A program made the position numbers and the translations under genes. From Arthrobotrys musiformis (lineage: Eukaryota; Ascomycota; Orbiliomycetes; Orbiliales; Orbiliaceae), in contig JAVHJL010000004.1 of NCBI GenBank assembly GCA_036971715.1, forward strand, positions 1-64,000: 64,000 nt of DNA, given 5' to 3'. Below are positions 58,242-64,000 of this stretch, in pieces. The notes under the pieces are model-generated. The model had not been told where the DNA came from. It made no database searches and saw only the letters and a list, made by a program, of their open reading frames with translations. The number at the start of each line of letters is the position of its first letter. The first letter of the stretch is position 1.

Positions 58242-59144
58242 CTACCTTCCAACAAGACCATTGCTTCTAGCAACCTGGTCGACAAGCACTGTCAGATCCG
58301 CTCCGAAGTTCTGGTAATCTGAGTCTGTTGTAAAATAGACAAACCCTATGCCCCTCTCCACCACTTGCGTTAAGAGGTGCCGTTCCCTCGCCTCGGTCCC
58401 ATCAAACGAAGTCACAATAATCGCCTGTTTCCCCGGTGCCGTCCCCGGGCTTTTGCTCATATCCTTACTAGTCTGTAGCTTTCCTGGGGAATAATAATTC
58501 GCTAAACGGTCTTCAAAAGAAACAACGGCATCAGCGAACTCATAAAATTGTTTATCAGCGATGATGCCAGGATTTGTCATCGTAAACCCGTCCTTCGCGA
58601 TTCCCCGAAACCTCTTCAATATCCTACTCCTCAAGGATTGCATGTACTTAAGATTGTCACTGCCATTTTTCCCAAGTATGTCTGCCGGTGCTTCATCAAC
58701 GAATATGCCGTCCATTGCAATTCCGACCTTTTCAACACCGTGTATATGTTCAACCCACCCGACATACCTGTCTACATCTTGGCAAACTTCCTCGATCTTC
58801 CTCGCCCCGTAAGATACATGAACGTATCCGATAACTCTGACGTTTTGGAACTTCTTGAGTTTAATAATCGCATCAATGTAAGTCGCATTGGGGAAACGTT
58901 CTCCTCCCGGCCCAGAGTGTGGGTTTATGATTACTGTGAACGGTTGAGCCGGGTATGTAGCGACGACTTTGTATAGCGGGCCCCAGGCACCCGGGGCAGG
59001 GTAAATGTAGAGCGGTATGAGGACAGAAGTAAGACTGAGAGTTGTAATGTAAGGTCTGGTTGCCATAGTGGCTACAAGGGTGGTAAAAAGGAAGCCGAGG
59101 AGTGCTATTGTGCGAAAGATGGGCATGCTGGGCGCGCGTAGCAT
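58242..59144 (-). CDS. Spherulin-4-like glycoside hydrolase (GH135, Sph3 type)
   Basis: A single-exon protein of 300 aa. It has an N-terminal hydrophobic signal or anchor (residues 8-25) after a short basic start, as in Sph3, which is membrane-anchored. The fold marks are VLIPLYIYPAPGAW, FTVIINPHSGPG, VIGYVHVSYGAR and the acid-rich VGIAMDGIFVDEAP with the proposed catalytic Asp/Glu, then FVYFTTDSDYQNFG at the end. Known members cleave the galactosaminogalactan exopolysaccharide and are needed for biofilm or cell-wall processing in Aspergillus. Here the neighbours are signalling genes, not polysaccharide genes, so it may be a stand-alone copy. Confidence 0.9.
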   Translation of the reverse strand: MLRAPSMPIFRTIALLGFLFTTLVATMATRPYITTLSLTSVLIPLYIYPAPGAWGPLYKVVATYPAQPFTVIINPHSGPGGERFPNATYIDAIIKLKKFQNVRVIGYVHVSYGARKIEEVCQDVDRYVGWVEHIHGVEKVGIAMDGIFVDEAPADILGKNGSDNLKYMQSLRSRILKRFRGIAKDGFTMTNPGIIADKQFYEFADAVVSFEDRLANYYSPGKLQTSKDMSKSPGTAPGKQAIIVTSFDGTEARERHLLTQVVERGIGFVYFTTDSDYQNFGADLTVLVDQVARSNGLVGR

Positions 59145-60364
59145 GGGACAGGAACCGGTGACGCTATCAAGTGCCGAGTGTGTAATTCAAATTTGCTTAT
59201 GTTTCTTCGATATTATCTGGGCCTTTTTGATTCAGATATCCGCTCACAGGTACTTATATGTATATATAGCGAATAAGGATCGGGAGCGGCGCTGACGAGT
59301 GGGTGAGGGTGACGAGTGCACCAAGGCATCCCATTCTATTATGATCATACATATTATTTCACCAATCGACCATACGCCTTCCAAAGTTATGAATGGCTTA
59401 GAGGTATTGTATAGGCAACTACTAGTTTTCAATCGTATACATTATGCATAGCAAGCATGTGGTAATAACGTGAAGGATTCTGACGACGCGGGTTAGCCTA
59501 TAGTCGCCAGCCGAGAGCGACGAGTATGCATTCCTACTGCCAGCTAACCGGTCGCATGCAAACTTAGGCCTGGTTTCATCTCCTTGCAATCACATTCAAA
59601 TCTTCGCATGCTCCACCAGCTACGAATTTGCTGTTTTGAATGATGCTGGTGTCGTACAAAATTTACGACGGCGGTCAACAGTGAAATGTTCGAAACCCCT
59701 CGAGGCCTCATGTGAGTTGTTGTATGTGTGATTATGCGCTGCACGTTGACCAGAATTGAGAATGAACGCCAGCGAGGCTTCACATTACCAGTTCCCAACC
59801 AATGCAATATTGCGGACTTGTTTCGTTTCAAATATTCGCAAATTAACCGCTTGTTGGCGTTCAGATTCCCTCAAGGTTATCATTCTTGTTCTCAGCTATA
59901 GCCTTCGCCCCAGACCGCCCCTCGTTAGCCCAACGAATCGGAGCTCAGGGTAGTGGCGGTTGGGGTTGTAGCCGTGTTTCAAAATGGAGTTACACAATCA
60001 CCTGTTTTCTAATTCATTGGTCAACTAACTGAATTTATTCTCCAGGGTTATTTCAATTGATCAGGCGAAAGAAGGAGGCTATGTCACAGACCAAGCCGCT
60101 TATCCAATGTATTTTTTTTTTTTTTTCCCCAAGAGTCCTATATGACATGAAGATGGCGATGAAGAAAAGAAGAAATTTTATGGACATTCCGGAACACCGT
60201 ATACGTATGAAGAAACAATGTAAATATACATATCCCAAACCCAAATTTAATGAAGAACAGAAACCCTATAGTTGAAAAACACAAAAAGGCATGGAGAATA
60301 GAAGGTCAAAAGGCATGTATGTGAGTATGTGCATAGAGCAGATGTCCGCATATGCAAAGATGCT
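59145..60364. other. Intergenic, no gene seen
   Basis: Promoter side of the GH135 gene and 3' flank of the next gene, with a T homopolymer at 60112-60126. No coding frame supported. Confidence 0.4.
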
Positions 60365-61513
60365 TTAGGCCGCAAGAGTCCCACCAAGACCCTTAACCGC
60401 AAGTTTGAACTTGTCAGCCCTGTCAGCGACGGTAGTGCCAATGCATTGTGTGATGTATAGTTCCCAGGCTGCCAGGGAGACCGGCGACTTCTGGAGACCA
60501 GGCATGACGTCGGCGCATGGAGCGTGGGTCTTGTAGAACCACGCACCACTAGCCCAGGTCTTATCGTCGCCGAGAACCAAAGCCAAAACCTTGTTCTTGA
60601 TTTCATCTGATTCTCCGTCAATGTTCTCAGCAGTGAGACCAGGCTTGATGCTTTCGGTGGATGTGGACTCTTGCGCATATTGAATTATGAAGTTTACAAG
60701 CATCTGGTTTCTAGTTCCCTGGCCTGGTCTGCCAGAGACACCATTGATGCCGAACTGGTTGGTATTGAATTGGAAATCACCAGATTCGTACTGCATCAGG
60801 GAGAGGATTGCGGCGGCTTCGCCGACGGTATTGATTCCATAGTCCTTGAAAGCCTTGGTGATGAATGGGGCTGCATATTCAGCAGTGGCACATTCCTCTG
60901 GCGCGCGATCGCTGTTAGTAGCACGAGGACAGCTCTTTGCTGCTGGCCCAACCTGAAGGATAATGTCTTCGGTGATGACGATTCCCTCTGCGGATGGATC
61001 AGACGTGGCAGAGGGGGCAGGGATCTCGCCAGTGGCAGAGGGAGCTTCGCCGGTCAACGTAACCAAAACCGTGCTTGTACGCTTCGTCGTAATCTCCTGG
61101 ATAGATGTGATTGTGGTTGTGAGCTCATCCTCTTCTGGATTTGGCGCGGGGGTCGGTGTTACTTTGGCCGGCGTAGTCATCACCAATTCAGCACTAGTTG
61201 TATAAGTTGGTACTGGGAAGTAGCTGGGTTTCGTAGGCTCGACCTCCGGCTCCGCAGTTGGAGCGACAGATGCACCGATAGTAACGATCTTTCCATTCTT
61301 GCAAGATGTGCCGGCAGCAACAGAGCCCATGGGAACTGCTCTTCCAAAGTTGCACAAATAGAACGAGGTACCGTCAGGACCGCAAACGATAGCTCCGTTT
61401 TTGGGACAAGTATCTAGGGTGTTCATGTCTGGCGTTTGCGGTTTGGGGACCGGAACTGGAATGGCATTGATGGAGGCCACGAGGGAAATGAGGAAAAGAT
61501 TTGTAGAAATCAT
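60365..61513 (-). CDS. Secreted protein with chitin-binding-like N-terminal module
   Basis: Single exon, 382 aa, from ATG 61513. Signal peptide at residues 1-17 (NLFLISLVASINA). A four-cysteine module follows at about 36-72 with spacing TCPKNGAIVCGPDG...FYLCNFG...TSCKNG, which resembles carbohydrate-binding module family 19. A Thr/Ser/Pro-rich, probably O-glycosylated linker runs to about residue 190. The C-terminal ~180 residues form a separate domain (APFITKAFKDYGINTVGEAA, then LSLMQYESGDFQFNTNQFG). It looks helical and lysozyme/transglycosylase-like in layout, but I cannot name it and the catalytic residue is not assigned. Presumably it acts at the cell wall; its poly-T upstream stretch may be part of the leader. 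Confidence 0.82.
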   Translation of the reverse strand: MISTNLFLISLVASINAIPVPVPKPQTPDMNTLDTCPKNGAIVCGPDGTSFYLCNFGRAVPMGSVAAGTSCKNGKIVTIGASVAPTAEPEVEPTKPSYFPVPTYTTSAELVMTTPAKVTPTPAPNPEEDELTTTITSIQEITTKRTSTVLVTLTGEAPSATGEIPAPSATSDPSAEGIVITEDIILQVGPAAKSCPRATNSDRAPEECATAEYAAPFITKAFKDYGINTVGEAAAILSLMQYESGDFQFNTNQFGINGVSGRPGQGTRNQMLVNFIIQYAQESTSTESIKPGLTAENIDGESDEIKNKVLALVLGDDKTWASGAWFYKTHAPCADVMPGLQKSPVSLAAWELYITQCIGTTVADRADKFKLAVKGLGGTLAA

Positions 61514-63104
61514 TTCGTCGGGTTCTGTCCGGAATTGGAAAACTTTTTTTTTTTTTTTTTTTAAAATGGTGTTTCGTTTCTTCGTTCTATGTATGTCGTA
61601 TAGGGAAATTTGTAAAGGACTGATGGAGAATTCGATATTGTGCGAATTTGTATCATAAAAAGATCGTGATATCTCCCCTTGTGCACTGCACTAAGCTTTA
61701 TATATCGGAAAGACCAAAAAAAAAAAAAAAAAGACCGAATGGAGCTTTGGTATATAGAAGGCTGAGTAGTCAAAAAAAAATGAGAGTGACCACTGGAAGA
61801 CTCGATCTTGTGCTCGAAGGAATGTAGCGTAGTCTCGAGCTTGCGATACTACTAGAAGCTAGAGGGTAACTAGAATCTGACAGAGACAAGAGCAGGAACC
61901 AATGCCGCTGGCTGGGAGGCTGAAGGGAAAGGAAAGCAGAGGCAATATCTTAAGAACATAAGAATGCTCTAAGCCGGACGTCAGATCGTCTATATAGGGA
62001 AGGAATGACTGGATCAACCGGGCCCAAGAATCGCTCAGCGAAAGAATTCGAACCCTTGAAAGAGAGAATCAACCTCAACCACAAAGCTCGCTAGCCTTGA
62101 AACACAGAAACAAAAAGGAGAGACTGCGTGAGAAAACTCAACTGGGTAAGAAAGAAGGCACAGCAGGCGAAAGCAGCAAAGGGGGCCAACAAAGGGATCT
62201 TAAAGGCGGAAGGTGTCTACGAGCCAAGACAAAGGCTGACCCTGATTCACCCAATCTTCGTCCGTCAAAGCTTAGCCCACCTAGCTCCGCTGGATACTGC
62301 GGTGGTGTGAACGAGTGGTTTGTGATGGTGGTACCTGCGTCTTACTAGCAGCGAGGGCTAGCGTTGTTGCATTTTGGGGCTAACTGGGGTTGTTTTCGAT
62401 TCTCGACGAATCACAAAAGGTTGGCGAGGGGCTGGCCGGAGCTACGACAGCCAATAATAGCGTCACCGTCCGTTTCAGATTCCAGCACCTGTTTTCTTTC
62501 GGCCAGGCACACAGCAGCTTGATGTTGTGGTGCAGGCTGATGGTTACATTCCTTTCTTTTCCTTTCTTTCTTTTCCCTTTTTTTTTTCCAACCCCCCCTT
62601 CCAGGGCTGGCCTGCATTAGGCGTCTTGCAGCGTTACGAAATGGAAAGGAGGCGCTTCGACAGTAGTACTTCCTCGACGGCAGCCATTGAAACGCTTGAC
62701 TCGATCTGATTGACTTGTGAAAATTCGAGAAGGGGTTCAAGCCTACTAACCGCATACACAATAGTCACAACAAGCGATTTGGAATCAATTGTGATATATC
62801 GATTCGATTCAAAGCGGACAGTTTCTAAAAAAAAAGAAAATCAAAGAGCACCGAAGCACAGGGCGGCTCTTTGGGGATCGTGATTAGAGGAGCTTGAAGT
62901 TTGCCGATAATCATCGCGAATCCGAGAAAGCTCATCATACGTATGCCAACTTGGACTCCCACACTGACATAGTATAATATTAACAGGGCGAAACATTCAT
63001 AATGCACACAAACATGCATATCCAATGCGATGCATTTAAATTTCAAAAGCTCAAAGCTGACAAAACCAGAGCTCAAAGTTGACATCTGATGTTATGTTTG
63101 CAGG
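61514..63104. other. Intergenic, no gene seen
   Basis: About 1.6 kb with several A/T homopolymer runs (61543-61562 T, 61716-61732 A, 62578-62588 T) and pyrimidine/purine tracts. Frames of up to about 116 codons on both strands lack start context and family signals. Confidence 0.45.
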
Positions 63105-64000
63105 CTATACGACAACAGGAGGGGGGGTATCAACTATCCCGTGCTTCAAGTAGTAAGCCCTGTCCGCCTCGGGCTTCACATCGGCCATTGTCCAGCCATT
63201 CCCAAGCCAGCCATGTTCGCTGTCGTTGACGTACTCATACTCCCAGTCCTCCCACCTGGGATTGCTCAATACTCTCTCGGCGTGGAGACAAGATCCTAGA
63301 AATCAACCAAACGAATATCAGCAATGTAGCCTTGCAAATGCAGGGAGCACCGAGCCGCGAAGGAGGTTTTCTTTGCCCCAAAAAAATCCCGACCCGCGTC
63401 TTGGTTTTCTCGATCGATTGCCATTGCGTTCAAAGGGGGTGGGGTCCGCTTACCTGGCCACAACGCGGATACCTTGCCGTCATATGTGCCACCTTTGTAC
63501 CAGCTGCGACACTTCATCGAGAATACGGTTCCAGGGAAATAAGCGTCGCAATACTTTTGGAAGTTGCGAACGCTTGAGGCCTTCGCCTCGATTGTTTTGA
63601 TGTTGTCCCGTTGGATCTTTTGGACCGCCTGGCAAACGTAATCAACTTCCCTTTCCAACACAATTGTCAGGCTGCCAGTTCCAACACCAGAGTTTGGTCC
63701 CAAACTCATAAAATAGTTGGGGAACCCGTCTGTTGCGATACTCAGGTAAGTATCCGGATGGTCCTTCCATTTCTCGGAAAGTGCTTTCCCTCCACGGCCG
63801 ATTATTGGAAATCGTTTTGTCCATGTTGTATCGAAACCCGTGGCACAGATTATCGCATCCACCGACCGAGCCGTGCCATCCGAAGTAACAAGACCCTCGG
63901 CTGTGACGTATGAGATTTCCTCAGAGACGAAATTAACATTCTCTTGGGCAATTGCTTCCAAATAACCAGGACCCTGAAACGACCCGCCAACGTTAAAACC
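63105..64000 (-). CDS. Flavin-dependent monooxygenase (Baeyer-Villiger/FMO type), 3' part only
   Basis: The gene runs off the right edge; about 245 C-terminal residues are visible. Two exons (64000-63454, 63295-63105) join in phase (GTAAGC...TTCTAG). Seen motifs: GPGYLEAIAQENV, the NADP-binding-domain ATGFD within DAIICATGFDTTW, and GPNSGVGTGS. After the splice comes SCLHAERV, and the end is DTPPPVVV. The ATG-like Gly-Phe-Asp motif and length fit fungal flavoprotein monooxygenases of the FMO/BVMO class, which oxidise small or cluster-derived ketones. The FAD fold and fingerprint lie beyond the window, so the subclass is unknown. Whether it belongs to a cluster cannot be judged. Confidence 0.85.

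Overview
This window is one chromosome end of a filamentous ascomycete (Pezizomycotina). The left edge is a telomere: the first ~137 bases are an array of CCCTAA and CCTAA units, oriented as expected for a left chromosome end. Genes have short (50-90 nt) GT-AG introns. The families are typical of filamentous fungi: Zn2Cys6 regulators, RTA1, SEC14, EthD, GH75, GH135, sedolisin, an Sln1-type hybrid histidine kinase and a fungal rhodopsin-like membrane protein. The class is not certain; a Leotiomycetes-like fungus is a guess. Intergenic DNA is long, AT-rich and holds gene relics.

Region 1 (0-15 kb) is subtelomeric and decayed. An AflR-like Zn2Cys6 regulator ends about 315 bp from the telomeric repeats. 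It is followed by a frameshifted SDR pseudogene, an EthD-domain protein, unidentified relics, an intact sorbose-reductase-like SDR, a fragment of a second AflR-like regulator, and an intact MDR alkenal/enone reductase. AflR-type regulators, EthD proteins and tailoring reductases normally accompany a polyketide synthase, and none is present, so this looks like the remnant of a secondary-metabolite cluster. Next come a very long GGTA/CCTG microsatellite and an astacin-like metallopeptidase whose zinc-binding histidines have become tyrosines, all explicable as C-to-T changes at CpA (the RIP signature).

Region 2 (16-34 kb) is gene-sparse. It has an unknown 877-aa helical repeat protein, a secreted GH75 chitosanase with three C-terminal cysteine-rich modules, a CFEM-like single-pass membrane protein, a UPC2-like regulator, a tannase/feruloyl esterase, an RTA1 lipid-translocation protein and a secreted phospholipase A2. 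Several look like surface or secreted functions for substrate or host interaction.

Region 3 (34-39.5 kb) is a gene desert with short perfect palindromes. Region 4 (39.5-64 kb) is a more normal chromosome arm: a highly expressed-looking alcohol dehydrogenase, a small secreted protein encoded in two short exons, a SEC14 lipid-transfer protein, a sedolisin protease, a Ser-rich nuclear-type unknown, a rhodopsin-like 7TM protein, a class VI (Sln1-type) hybrid histidine kinase, a GH135 spherulin-4-like protein, a secreted protein with a chitin-binding-like module, and the 3' end of a flavin monooxygenase running off the right edge.

No rRNA, tRNA, CRISPR or intact transposon was recognised. All splice models below were built by eye from GT-AG signals, reading-frame phase and family conservation.
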